From positions 249,079 to 306,326 of the forward strand of contig JAMPIC010000001.1 of NCBI GenBank assembly GCA_023663025.1: a DNA stretch of 57,248 bases. The letters are read 5' to 3'. Each line of letters opens with the position of its first letter. The first letter of the stretch is position 1. This DNA is from Prevotella sp. GTDB taxonomy: Bacteria; Bacillota; Clostridia; Oscillospirales; Ruminococcaceae. The notes beneath the pieces are model-generated. The model saw nothing but the letters and a program-made list of their open reading frames with translations. It had not been told where the DNA came from and ran no database searches. A program made the position numbers and the translations under genes. Positions 16,574-24,968 of this stretch are shown in pieces.

Positions 16574-17071
16574 TTAGATTTCGGCAACCATTTTCTGTAA
16601 ATTCTCGTCCTTTTCCTTAACCCCGTCGATCATCTTCTGCTTAGCGGCGGCAAGCTTGTCCGCCAAAGCCCCGTCGGACAGGGCAAGCATCTGAATTGCC
16701 AGTATAGCCGCGTTTTTCGCGCCGTTCACCGCCACCGTGGCGACGGGTATTCCCGAGGGCATCTGCACCGTGGCGAGCAGAGCGTCAAGTCCCTCAAACG
16801 TGGATTTTATGGGAATACCGATAACAGGCAAAGTGGTGTGCCCCGCGATGACCCCCGCAAGGTGGGCAGCCATACCTGCGGCGCAGATTATCACCCCGAA
16901 ACCGTTTTCCCGGGCGTGCGCGGCAAACTCGGCGGCAAGCTCGGGGGTGCGGTGTGCGGACATAACGTGCGCCTCAACGGGTACTCCGTAGGCTTTTAGC
17001 TCCTTGACAGCGTCCTTGACAACGGGGAAATCGCTGTCGCTTCCCATAATTACAGCAACTTTTTTTGACAT
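16574..17071 (-). CDS. purE: N5-carboxyaminoimidazole ribonucleotide mutase
   Basis: Purine step 6 (N5-CAIR to CAIR). 165 residues, with MGSDSDFPVVKDAV, the catalytic MSAHRTPELAAEFA histidine, and ICAAGMAAHLAGVIAGHTTLPVIGIP, all class I PurE features. No purK is visible in the window. GGAGG precedes the ATG. It is the first gene of the purine block and follows a leader with an intrinsic terminator. Confidence 0.96.
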   Translation of the reverse strand: MSKKVAVIMGSDSDFPVVKDAVKELKAYGVPVEAHVMSAHRTPELAAEFAAHARENGFGVIICAAGMAAHLAGVIAGHTTLPVIGIPIKSTFEGLDALLATVQMPSGIPVATVAVNGAKNAAILAIQMLALSDGALADKLAAAKQKMIDGVKEKDENLQKMVAEI

Positions 17072-17301
17072 AAAATACCTCCGCTATGAATATTTTAAAA
17101 ACAAAAAAGCTGTGAAAACATATCACAGCTCAACGGGTACACTTATTTTTTGATACAGAAATTCCGCAGCACAAATGCGAACGGTCATGCTGCCGCTTAA
17201 GGATATACGAATACAAACGAAAATCACTCAGAACTGACACCGCAACCCCTCCGTAAAAAATCCTACTTTTATATTGTACCTTATTTCCGCGAGGATTTCA
17301 A
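17072..17301 (-). promoter_or_regulatory. purE leader with promoter and attenuator hairpin
   Basis: Minus-strand promoter TTGAAA (17296-17301), 17 bases, TACAAT (17273-17278). The leader is about 195 bases. A perfect terminator AGCTGTGA/TCACAGCT followed by TTTTTTG lies at 17103-17130, only about 30 bases before the purE ATG. A terminator between promoter and first gene indicates transcription attenuation. A GGCAGCA/TGCTGCG hairpin lies in the middle. The core of the purine (xpt-type) riboswitch is not visible and I cannot assign a ligand. Confidence 0.7.
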
Positions 17302-17349
17302 GTGTTTGGCGAAAAAAAATTACTTTTTATAAAAATTCTTATTAAAGGC

Positions 17350-17377
17350 TTGCTTTTTTCTTAAAATGTGATAAAAT
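17350..17377 (+). promoter_or_regulatory. Likely promoter of the ferredoxin gene
   Basis: TTGCTT, 16 bases, TAAAAT, then 70 bases to the ATG. Divergent from the purE leader promoter. Confidence 0.5.
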
Positions 17378-17447
17378 AGTATTGGGAAACGCCGAGAGCC
17401 TTGCTTTTGGCGTAAATTTCCAAAAATAATTTCGGAGGTGTTTTTCA

Positions 17448-17618
17448 ATGGCATACAAAATTTCCGATGAGTGCATCAGCTGCGGCGCTTGCGCGGACGG
17501 TTGTCCCGTAAACGCAATTTCCGAGGGCGACGGCAAATACGTTATCGACGCGGGAACCTGCATTGACTGCGGCGCTTGCGCAGACACATGTCCCGTATCC
17601 GCTCCTTCGGCAGAGTAA
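17448..17618 (+). CDS. 2[4Fe-4S] ferredoxin
   Basis: Low-potential electron carrier of 56 residues, the usual size of clostridial ferredoxin. It has two CxxCxxCxxxCP sets: C9-C12-C15-C19 and C38-C41-C44-C48, each followed by proline. The two halves are near repeats (CISCGACADGCP and CIDCGACADTCP). CGGAGG lies nine bases before the ATG. Monocistronic: promoter at 17350 and terminator at 17641. Too short to appear in many ORF lists. Confidence 0.96.
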   Translation: MAYKISDECISCGACADGCPVNAISEGDGKYVIDAGTCIDCGACADTCPVSAPSAE

Positions 17619-17640
17619 TTGTTCAAGAGTACGCTACTTA

Positions 17641-17668
17641 AAAGCCTCCCTTTGCGGGGGGCTTTTTG
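17641..17668 (+). terminator. Terminator of the ferredoxin gene
   Basis: AAGCCTCCC/GGGGGGCTT hairpin followed by TTTTGCTTT. Confidence 0.85.
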
Positions 17669-17680
17669 CTTTGTACCGAC

Positions 17681-17712
17681 AAAAACGGCGTTCCCCAAAT
17701 CGGGAAACGCCA
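17681..17712 (-). terminator. Terminator of tuf / str operon
   Basis: On the minus strand GGCGTTTCCC/GGGAACGCC hairpin followed by GTTTTTG. Confidence 0.8.
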
Positions 17713-17789
17713 TTTGCTTTTGTTATTGAATTTCCGTACAGCTTATTACTCTTGCCGAACAACTAACTGACGGAACGGGTTCAGCCAAC

Positions 17790-18992
17790 TTATTCGTTGA
17801 TAGCGGTAACAACGCCCGAACCTACAGTACGTCCGCCCTCACGGATAGCGAAGCGGAGACCCTCTTCGATAGCGATGGGAGTGATAAGCTCAACGTCGAT
17901 AGCAACGTTATCGCCGGGCATACACATTTCCTTGTCGGCGGGAAGTGTGATAACGCCTGTAACGTCTGTTGTTCTGAAATAGAACTGAGGTCTGTAGTTG
18001 TTGAAGAAAGGTGTGTGACGTCCGCCCTCTTCCTTCTTCAGAACGTAAACCTGTCCCTTGAACTTAGTGTGGGGGTGAATGGAACCGGGCTTGCAGAGAA
18101 CCTGACCTCTTTCGATATCGCTTCTCTGAACGCCGCGGAGCAGTGCGCCGATGTTGTCGCCCGCCTCAGCGTAGTCGAGGATCTTTCTGAACATCTCGAT
18201 ACCGGTAACGACGGTCTTGGCCTTTTCGTCTGTAAGACCAACGATCTCAACTTCGTCGCCTGTCTTGAGCTGACCTCTTTCAACACGTCCCGTAGCAACG
18301 GTGCCGCGTCCTGTGATGGTGAATACGTCCTCAACAGGCATAAGGAAGGGCAGGTCTGCCTTTCTCTCGGGAGTGGGGATATAGTCGTCAACAGCGTCCA
18401 TCAGCTTCTGGATGCACTCGTAAACGGGATCGGCAGGATCCTTGGAAGAGGAATCGAGAGCCTTGAAAGCGGAACCGATGATGATGGGAGTATCGTCGCC
18501 GGGGAACTCATACTTGTCAAGGGTCTCACGGATATCCATTTCAACAAGCTCGAGAAGCTCGGGGTCGTCAACCTGATCGGCCTTGTTCATGAAAACAACG
18601 ATGTAGGGAACGCCAACCTGACGTGCGAGAAGCAGGTGCTCCTTGGTCTGAGCCATAGGTCCGTCCGTGGAAGCAACAACGAGGATAGCGCCGTCCATCT
18701 GAGCCGCGCCTGTGATCATGTTCTTAACATAGTCGGCGTGACCCGGGCAGTCAACGTGAGCGTAGTGACGCTTGTCGGTCTCATACTCAACGTGAGCTGT
18801 ATTGATCGTGATACCTCTTTCTCTTTCCTCGGGAGCCTTGTCGATGTTTGCGTAGTCCTCGAACTGAGCCTGACCCTTGAGGGAGAGGTACTTTGTGATA
18901 GCCGCTGTAAGAGTGGTCTTGCCGTGGTCAACGTGACCGATGGTACCAATGTTTACATGGGGTTTTGTTCTTTCAAATTTAGCCTTTGCCAT
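17790..18992 (-). CDS. tuf: Elongation factor Tu
   Basis: Delivers aminoacyl-tRNA to the ribosome. 400 residues from MAKAKFERTKPHVNIGTIGH; G1 GHVDHGKT, G2 region RGITINTAHVEY, G3 DCPGHADY, G4 NKAD, G5 GSA are all intact. The frame extends upstream to 19067, but the ATG at 18992 has AAGGAGG and gives the standard length. It is last in the str order and also has its own promoter at 19039-19067. Confidence 0.99.
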   Translation of the reverse strand: MAKAKFERTKPHVNIGTIGHVDHGKTTLTAAITKYLSLKGQAQFEDYANIDKAPEERERGITINTAHVEYETDKRHYAHVDCPGHADYVKNMITGAAQMDGAILVVASTDGPMAQTKEHLLLARQVGVPYIVVFMNKADQVDDPELLELVEMDIRETLDKYEFPGDDTPIIIGSAFKALDSSSKDPADPVYECIQKLMDAVDDYIPTPERKADLPFLMPVEDVFTITGRGTVATGRVERGQLKTGDEVEIVGLTDEKAKTVVTGIEMFRKILDYAEAGDNIGALLRGVQRSDIERGQVLCKPGSIHPHTKFKGQVYVLKKEEGGRHTPFFNNYRPQFYFRTTDVTGVITLPADKEMCMPGDNVAIDVELITPIAIEEGLRFAIREGGRTVGSGVVTAINE

Positions 18993-19038
18993 TGGGATTT
19001 TCCTCCTTAATAATTGGATTGATCGTACTGATATACTA

Positions 19039-19067
19039 ATATTAGCAGATTTTGAAATAAATTGCAA
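19039..19067 (-). promoter_or_regulatory. Internal promoter for tuf
   Basis: TTGCAA, 17 bases, TAATAT on the minus strand, between fusA and tuf. Confidence 0.6.
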
Positions 19068-19106
19068 GTACTTAGGGCAATTTTTTTAAATTTTACCGGA
19101 ATATTA

Positions 19107-21191
19107 TTACTCCGAACCCTTGCTTCTTGCGGACATGATCTTCTCGGCGATGGAGCGGGGCACTTCGATGTAGCTGTGAGGCTCCATGGTGTACTGACCG
19201 CGGCCCTGCGTCTTGGAACGAAGATCATTGGAATATCCGAACATTTCGGAAAGGGGAACGAGAGCGTCAACCTGAGCTGTGCCGTTGTTGGTCTCCTGAC
19301 CGAGGATCTGTCCGCGGCGGGAGTTAAGGTCGCCGATAACCGTACCCATATAGTCGTCGGGAACGATCGCCGAAACCTTCATAATAGGCTCGAGAATGCA
19401 GGGATCGGCTTTCTTCATGGCTTCCTTGAACGCCATTGAACCCGCGATGGAGAACGCCATTTCCGACGAGTCCACCTCGTGGTAAGAACCGTCGTAAAGC
19501 GTAACCTTTACGTCCACAACCTGATAGCCGGCGAGAACGCCCGCTTTCATTGCGCCCTGAATACCCTTGTCAACGGCAGGAATATATTCCTTGGGAATTG
19601 CGCCGCCCACAACGGAGTTGATAAACTCATAGCCCTTGCCGGATTCATTGGGTTCAACCTTAATCTTAACGTGACCGTACTGACCTTTACCGCCGGACTG
19701 ACGTGCGTACTTGTGGTCAACGTCCGCAAGCTTCTTAATGGTTTCCTTATAGGCAACCTGAGGTGCGCCCACGTTTGCCTCGACCTTAAACTCACGGAGC
19801 AAGCGGTCTACAATAATGTCAAGGTGCAGCTCGCCCATACCCGCAATAATGGTCTGACCGGTTTCCTCGTCCGTCCATGTTCTGAACGTGGGGTCTTCCT
19901 CGGCAAGCTTGGAAAGACCGATACCCATTTTTTCCTGACCCGCCTTAGTCTTAGGCTCGATAGCCAGCTGGATAACAGGCTCGGGGAATTCCATGGATTC
20001 AAGTATAATGGGAGCTTTGGGATCGCAGAGCGTGTCGCCCGTAGTGGTATTCTTCAAGCCAACGCAAGCCGCGATATCGCCCGCATAGCAGGTCTCGATA
20101 TCCTTTCTGTGATTGGAGTGCATCTGAAGAATACGTCCCATTCTCTCGGAATTGTCCTTTGTGGCGTTGAGGACGGTCGCGCCCGCGTCCACCTTGCCGG
20201 AGTAAACTCTGAAGTAGCAGAGCTTGCCCACAAACGGGTCGGTAGCGATCTTGAACGCCAAAGCAGCGAAAGGCTCGCTGTCGGAAGAGGGTCTTTCCTC
20301 CTCCTGTTCCGTATCGGGGTTAACGCCCTTGATATGGGGAACGTCGATAGGAGACGGCATATAGTCGACGATAGCGTCGAGAAGCTTCTGAACGCCCTTG
20401 TTCTTGTAGGACGTACCGCAGGTTACGGGAACCATTGCATTGGCGATAGTAGCCTTGCGGATACACTTCTTGATCTCGTCAACGGTCAGCTCTTCGCCTC
20501 CCAGATATTTTTCCATGATATCGTCGTCCTGCTCGGCGACAGCCTCCAGGAGCTTTTCATGGTATTCGGCAGCCTTGTCCGCCATATCCTCGGGAATGTC
20601 CTCCACGCGGATATCCTTTCCAAGGTCGTCGTAGTAAACGTAAGCTTTCATTTCCACCAGGTCGATGATGCCCTTGAAGCTGTCCTCGCTTCCGATGGGA
20701 AGCTGAATGGGAACGGCGTTGCATTTAAGTCTGTCAAGCATCATATCCACAACGTGGTAGAAATCGGCTCCCATAATGTCCATCTTATTCACATAAGCCA
20801 TACGGGGAACCTTATAGTTGTTAGCCTGTCTCCAAACGGTTTCAGACTGAGGCTCAACGCCTCCCTTTGCACAGAAAACAGTTACAGAACCGTCAAGAAC
20901 TCTGAGCGAACGCTCAACCTCAACTGTAAAGTCAACGTGGCCGGGAGTGTCGATTATATTGATCCTATGACCCGCCCAGTGGGCAGTGGTGGCGGCGGAG
21001 GTGATCGTGATACCTCTCTCCTGCTCCTGCGCCATCCAGTCCATCGTTGCGGAACCCTCGTGAGTTTCACCTATCTTATGGTTTACACCCGTATAGAAAA
21101 GGATACGCTCCGTAGTGGTGGTTTTGCCCGCGTCGATGTGAGCCATTATACCAATATTTCTGGTTTGTTCAAGCGAACAGTCTCTTGGCAT
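19107..21191 (-). CDS. fusA: Elongation factor G
   Basis: GTPase that drives ribosomal translocation. 694 residues from MPRDCSLEQTRNIGIMAH; G1 AHIDAGKTT, G3 DTPGHVDF, G4 NKMD are intact, as are the C-terminal domain IV/V blocks (RSKTQGRGQYTMEP). TTGGAGG sits before the ATG at 21191; an in-frame start at 21206 is less well placed. The third gene of rpsL-rpsG-fusA-tuf. Confidence 0.99.
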   Translation of the reverse strand: MPRDCSLEQTRNIGIMAHIDAGKTTTTERILFYTGVNHKIGETHEGSATMDWMAQEQERGITITSAATTAHWAGHRINIIDTPGHVDFTVEVERSLRVLDGSVTVFCAKGGVEPQSETVWRQANNYKVPRMAYVNKMDIMGADFYHVVDMMLDRLKCNAVPIQLPIGSEDSFKGIIDLVEMKAYVYYDDLGKDIRVEDIPEDMADKAAEYHEKLLEAVAEQDDDIMEKYLGGEELTVDEIKKCIRKATIANAMVPVTCGTSYKNKGVQKLLDAIVDYMPSPIDVPHIKGVNPDTEQEEERPSSDSEPFAALAFKIATDPFVGKLCYFRVYSGKVDAGATVLNATKDNSERMGRILQMHSNHRKDIETCYAGDIAACVGLKNTTTGDTLCDPKAPIILESMEFPEPVIQLAIEPKTKAGQEKMGIGLSKLAEEDPTFRTWTDEETGQTIIAGMGELHLDIIVDRLLREFKVEANVGAPQVAYKETIKKLADVDHKYARQSGGKGQYGHVKIKVEPNESGKGYEFINSVVGGAIPKEYIPAVDKGIQGAMKAGVLAGYQVVDVKVTLYDGSYHEVDSSEMAFSIAGSMAFKEAMKKADPCILEPIMKVSAIVPDDYMGTVIGDLNSRRGQILGQETNNGTAQVDALVPLSEMFGYSNDLRSKTQGRGQYTMEPHSYIEVPRSIAEKIMSARSKGSE

Positions 21192-21251
21192 AATATTTTC
21201 CTCCAATTCACCGCGTCCGCCGAGGAACGGCTGTACGCGGTCATGCGGCTT

Positions 21252-21722
21252 TTACCAGCGGTAATGCGCGAAAGCCTTGTTTGCCTCCGCCATCTTGTGG
21301 GTGTCCTCGCGCTTTTTGCAAGCGCCGCCCACGCCGTTGGTAGCGTCGATAATTTCAGCTGCAAGTCTTTCCTTCATGGTTCTTTCGCTTCTTGCTCTCG
21401 CGTAATTGGTAAGCCATCTCAGACCCAAAGTCTGCTTTCTTTCCGGTCTTACCTCCATAGGAACCTGGTAGGTCGAACCGCCTACGCGTCTCGCCTTTAC
21501 TTCAAGCAAAGGCATGATGTTTTCCATAGCCTGCTCGAAAACCTCGAGAGCGTCCTTGCCCGTTTTCTCGGCAACGATGTCGAAAGCGCCGTAAACGATC
21601 TTCTGAGCGACGCCCTTCTTGCCGTCGAGCATGATATTGTTGATAAGACGAGTAACGATTTCCGAATTGTAAACCGGATCGCACAAAACCTCGCGTTTTG
21701 CGATATTACCTCTTCTTGGCAC
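21252..21722 (-). CDS. rpsG: Ribosomal protein S7
   Basis: Small-subunit primary binding protein. 156 residues when started at GTG 21722 (VPRRGNIAKREVL), with AAGGAGG eight bases upstream; the ATG at 21740 overlaps that site. Family blocks RLINNIMLDGKKGVAQKIVY and ENIMPLLEVKARRVGGSTYQ are present, and the end is AHYRW. A hairpin TTGTTCCG/CGGAACAA lies in the rpsL-rpsG gap (21769-21790) and could be a site of S7 autoregulation or RNA processing (inference). Confidence 0.98.
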   Translation of the reverse strand: MPRRGNIAKREVLCDPVYNSEIVTRLINNIMLDGKKGVAQKIVYGAFDIVAEKTGKDALEVFEQAMENIMPLLEVKARRVGGSTYQVPMEVRPERKQTLGLRWLTNYARARSERTMKERLAAEIIDATNGVGGACKKREDTHKMAEANKAFAHYRW

Positions 21723-21897
21723 AATACTTCCCTCCTTCATAGAAATGCTATCATAGGTACTCGTTTGCTTGTTCCGGCTTAACGGAACAAGATACGCACC
21801 GAACCAATGCAGAGGCGTTCATCTATATGGAAATGAAACACTCCGCACGAATCAAAATGCGGTTTCATTGAGTTTACGATAATGTCGGCTTTCGGGC

Positions 21898-22323
21898 TTA
21901 CTTAGCCGCGCCTGCCTTAGGCTTCTTTGCGCCGTACTTGGAACGCGCCTGATTTCTCTTGGCAACGCCCTGAGCGTCCAGCGTACCTCTGATGATGTGG
22001 TAACGCACACCGGGGAGATCCTTTACACGTCCGCCTCTGATGAGGACAACGGAGTGTTCCTGAAGATTATGACCGATGCCGGGGATATAGGCTGTTACCT
22101 CTGTGCCGTTTGTAAGCCTTACTCTGGCAATTTTTCTCATAGCGGAGTTAGGCTTCTTGGGGGTAGCCGTTCTTACAGCGGTGCATACGCCTCTCTTCTG
22201 GGGAGCGCTCTGATCGATGGCGATCTTCTTCTTGGCGTTGTAGCCCTTCTGGAGTGCGGGAGCCGTGGATTTCTTTTCGAGAACGGTTCTTCCCTTGCGG
22301 ACAAGCTGGTTAAAGGTTGGCAT
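21898..22323 (-). CDS. rpsL: Ribosomal protein S12
   Basis: Decoding-centre protein, 141 residues, starting MPTFNQLVRKGR. The conserved TPKKPNSAMRKIARVRL block contains the lysine linked to streptomycin resistance, here in its wild-type form, as does GRVKDLPGVRYHIIRG. First gene of the str operon, with the promoter at 22408-22436. Confidence 0.99.
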   Translation of the reverse strand: MPTFNQLVRKGRTVLEKKSTAPALQKGYNAKKKIAIDQSAPQKRGVCTAVRTATPKKPNSAMRKIARVRLTNGTEVTAYIPGIGHNLQEHSVVLIRGGRVKDLPGVRYHIIRGTLDAQGVAKRNQARSKYGAKKPKAGAAK

Positions 22324-22407
22324 AACATTTCTCCTTTCTTCGATTATTTCGATTATTATGCGGGAACGTCCTCGGCAAAGCGGCTTCGGACATCAACGCA
22401 CCTAAAT

Positions 22408-22436
22408 ATTATACACGCAAAAAAACTGTTTGTCAA
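22408..22436 (-). promoter_or_regulatory. str operon promoter
   Basis: TTGACA, 17 bases, TATAAT: perfect consensus about 85 bases upstream of rpsL. Confidence 0.9.
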
Positions 22437-22580
22437 GCATTTTGAACAAATTTCTCCGTAAAATTTCTACATACGGCAAAATTTGTATCATATGTATGAC
22501 AAACAGCAGCATTTACGGGGATTTATTCAACAGTTTTCCCCAAAAAACCAATTATATGCATATTCGCGGGAATGTGCGCC

Positions 22581-23807
22581 TTATTCGGTGAAGCCGCCGC
22601 CCGACCGGAGTTTCAGGCTGTCCTCCTCGATAACGCCGGCGTAAAAGCCCTTTTTCTTAACGGCGGCTCTTTTCAGTATGCCGAAAACGACGTTCGCCGC
22701 CGCAAACAGGACGGTCGCCGCGATAAGCTGTCCCATAAAGGTATCGAACGCGATCAGCTCGACTAAAAACACCGCCGCCATCATGACCGCCATTACCGCC
22801 GCGGCTTTTTCCGCGACGCCGAAAATGATTATCTTTTTGTCGGCGGCAATGTATTCCTGCTCGTTCCGCGAACGCCACGTTTCGTATTCGGCGCGTTTTC
22901 TGTCCTCCTCCTCGGAGCTCTGCGCCGCAGCCTTTTCTGTTTTACCGTTCGCCTCCGTAAGCTCGGCGTAAATATCCGCGGGGACTTCCGCCAGCAGGTC
23001 TTTTTTGGCTTTCCGCATGTTTCCCGCCAAAGTCTCGACCTCTATCTCGTCCTTCTGATCCAGCTTCATGCGTCTTATTCGACTCACGTTTTTGGCTGAC
23101 TGCTCTCCGCTCAGATCCTCCGCTTTGGCGGACGTCTCCACATATTCCGCTCCCGAAAGCAGCATTGCCCGTATCCTCATGCCCAGACTGCAGCCATCCG
23201 ATATCAGGAAAGCCCTTTCCTTTTCGTTTTTCACATCTTTTTTTGCGACCAGCCACTTAACCGTTTCCGCCGTGTGCTCAAACAGCAGCAGCGTGTCCGC
23301 CAGATACGAAGCGGCGGTCTTTTCGTTTTTATGCACCGAAGCGTACCGTTTTTCATAGTCGGCGCGTGCGGACATATAGTCGAGCATGTCCCTGCAGACA
23401 GTCAGCGACAGCTTTTCGTCCCCGGCGGCGGTCACCCGCGCCTTTATGTCCTTCATAACCGCGAAAAAGCTGTCGCAGCTCAGGTACACGGAGGAGCTTT
23501 CCATCATAAGATAGCGGCTTGTCAGCTCTCTTCTGAAAACGGCTTTGAGATTGCTGCCGTCGATATCCAGAACCGAGCCGTAATTTATGTATGCCTCCTC
23601 ATAGCCTTTTCTCGCGAAGAAAGTGTCCGCAGAGGACATAAAGCGGTACATAGCTATCTCGCTGTCCGCGTCCGGACCGCGCTTCTCCTTTTTTTCAAGC
23701 GATTTGACCGATTCCGTCCACCCGCATACGGGGCACTTCGCCATACCGCCGTTTATATCGAATTTATTTCCGCATATGGGACAGAATTCCGAGTACTGCT
23801 CAGCCAT
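22581..23807 (-). CDS. Zinc-ribbon membrane protein of unknown function
   Basis: 408 residues, not recognised as a named family. Visible parts: an N-terminal zinc ribbon (CPICGNKF, then CPVCGW; about 9-29), a long charged helical middle with TPR-like character (about 50-280), a coiled-coil-like Glu/Lys-rich stretch (about 285-325), two membrane helices (about 333-355 and 360-380) and a short tail. It starts with AAGGAGG before ATG. It stands alone between the str promoter and the fucose cluster. Similar zinc-ribbon membrane proteins are common in Clostridia with no assigned role. Confidence 0.7.
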   Translation of the reverse strand: MAEQYSEFCPICGNKFDINGGMAKCPVCGWTESVKSLEKKEKRGPDADSEIAMYRFMSSADTFFARKGYEEAYINYGSVLDIDGSNLKAVFRRELTSRYLMMESSSVYLSCDSFFAVMKDIKARVTAAGDEKLSLTVCRDMLDYMSARADYEKRYASVHKNEKTAASYLADTLLLFEHTAETVKWLVAKKDVKNEKERAFLISDGCSLGMRIRAMLLSGAEYVETSAKAEDLSGEQSAKNVSRIRRMKLDQKDEIEVETLAGNMRKAKKDLLAEVPADIYAELTEANGKTEKAAAQSSEEEDRKRAEYETWRSRNEQEYIAADKKIIIFGVAEKAAAVMAVMMAAVFLVELIAFDTFMGQLIAATVLFAAANVVFGILKRAAVKKKGFYAGVIEEDSLKLRSGGGFTE

Positions 23808-23961
23808 ACAAAATCCTCCTTAACGGCGGGCGGGATCTGTACCGGCGCCGACCGTATATTATATTATACCACAAATATCCTTCGCTGTCAACCGTAATAC
23901 TTTCTTGTGCAGAATAACTAAAAGTCAGCGGCTTATTTTTCCGCGTAAATATAAAATTTTG

Positions 23962-23990
23962 TGGACTTTTCCGCGGAAATATTGTATAAT
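23962..23990 (+). promoter_or_regulatory. Promoter and palindromic operator of the fucose cluster
   Basis: TGGACT, 17 bases, TATAAT. The spacer begins with the perfect 12-bp palindrome TTTCCGCGGAAA (23968-23979), so a repressor bound there would block RNA polymerase. A related half, TTTTTCCGCGTAAATAT, lies 30 bases upstream (23936-23952). No regulator gene is visible nearby. Confidence 0.6.
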
Positions 23991-24000
23991 ATAACCATAC

Positions 24001-24122
24001 TATAGCAAACCTACAAATTAACGTCTTTGTAGGGGCGGGGTTACCCCGCCCGTGGTTGCTGAACAGCGGGACGGGAAACCCGTCCCCTACAAACTTGGTT
24101 ATTATTTTGTAGGATTGCTATA
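24001..24122. mobile_element. MITE-like element in the fuc 5' leader
   Basis: 122 bp with terminal inverted repeats TATAGCAA/TTGCTATA, subterminal CCTACAAA/TTTTGTAGG, and two internal hairpins (GGGGCGGGGTTACCCCGCCC and GGGACGGGAAACCCGTCCC). A TA flank at each end suggests TA target duplication. It separates the fuc promoter from fucA, so it must be transcribed as part of the leader. No coding capacity. Confidence 0.75.
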
Positions 24123-24147
24123 TAAACCGTAAAAAGGAGTTTTTTAT

Positions 24148-24837
24148 ATGAATGAGACCGAGATCAAGGATCAAATGTGCGACGTGTGCCACAAGATGTG
24201 GCAGCTGGGCTGGGTAGCCGCAAACGACGGAAACGTCTCCGTAAGGCTTGAGGACGGAAATTTCCTCGCCACGCCCACGGGCATAAGCAAAAGCTTTATT
24301 ACCCCCGACAAAATCGTCAAAATAAACGCGGCAGGCGAGGTTCTCGAGGCAAACGACGGCTACCGCCCGTCCTCCGAGATAAAAATGCACCTGCGCTGCT
24401 ACGAGGAACGCCCCGACGTGGGGGGGGTCGTTCACGCTCACCCGCCCACGGCTACAGGCTACGCGGTGGCTAATATCGCGCTGGACGGCTATACTATGAT
24501 CGAGTCCGTTATCGCGGTGGGAAGCGTTCCCGTTACGCCATACGGCACGCCGTCCACGTATGAAGTCCCCGAGGCTATCACCCCCTATTTGCAGGAGCAC
24601 GACGTTATGCTTTTGCAGAACCACGGCGCGCTGACGGTGGGCGCAGACTTGCTCACCGCCTACTACCGTATGGAAACGCTGGAGCTGTTCGCGAAAATTT
24701 CCCTTACGGCGCACCTGCTGGGGGGCGAGCAGGAGATTTCCCGCGAGAATATAGACAGGCTCTGCAATATGCGGGCGCAGTACAAGGTTACGGGCAAGCA
24801 CCCGGGGTACAAAAAATACCCGCATGGCAGTAAATAG
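24148..24837 (+). CDS. fucA: L-fuculose-1-phosphate aldolase (class II aldolase)
   Basis: Splits L-fuculose-1-phosphate into L-lactaldehyde and DHAP. 229 residues. Zinc site: E77 (SSE), H96 and H98 (HAHPP), H159 (NHG). ATPTGISKSF and NDGNVSVRL are the phosphate-binding blocks. AAGGAG precedes the ATG. The first gene of the fucose cluster. L-ribulose-5-phosphate epimerase is a related family, but neighbours FucU and FucI support the aldolase. Confidence 0.92.
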   Translation: MNETEIKDQMCDVCHKMWQLGWVAANDGNVSVRLEDGNFLATPTGISKSFITPDKIVKINAAGEVLEANDGYRPSSEIKMHLRCYEERPDVGGVVHAHPPTATGYAVANIALDGYTMIESVIAVGSVPVTPYGTPSTYEVPEAITPYLQEHDVMLLQNHGALTVGADLLTAYYRMETLELFAKISLTAHLLGGEQEISRENIDRLCNMRAQYKVTGKHPGYKKYPHGSK

Positions 24838-24905
24838 TTTACAGTGTACAGGTGACAGTGTACAGTTTTTGCGAGGGACGGTTTTCCCGTCCCTTGCAAA
24901 ATCAA
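24834..24905. repeat. Repeat tract after fucA
   Basis: TTTACAGTGTACAGGTGACAGTGTACAG followed in family style by the palindrome GGGACGGTTTTCCCGTCCC. Two dispersed repeat families side by side between fucA and the PASTA gene. Confidence 0.6.
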
Positions 24906-24968
24906 CAGTTAATAGCCAATAAATTTTGTCGGTTATTAAGTGTTGATTAAATTATGGAGGTTTCGCAT

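Noticed and set aside
17072..17301. Purine (xpt-type) riboswitch before purE
   Set aside because: The conserved aptamer core could not be found; only promoter and terminator are supported.
19479..21782. 767-codon plus-strand frame
   Set aside because: It is the antisense shadow of fusA and rpsG, which are certain; long antisense frames are common opposite GC-skewed, highly expressed genes.
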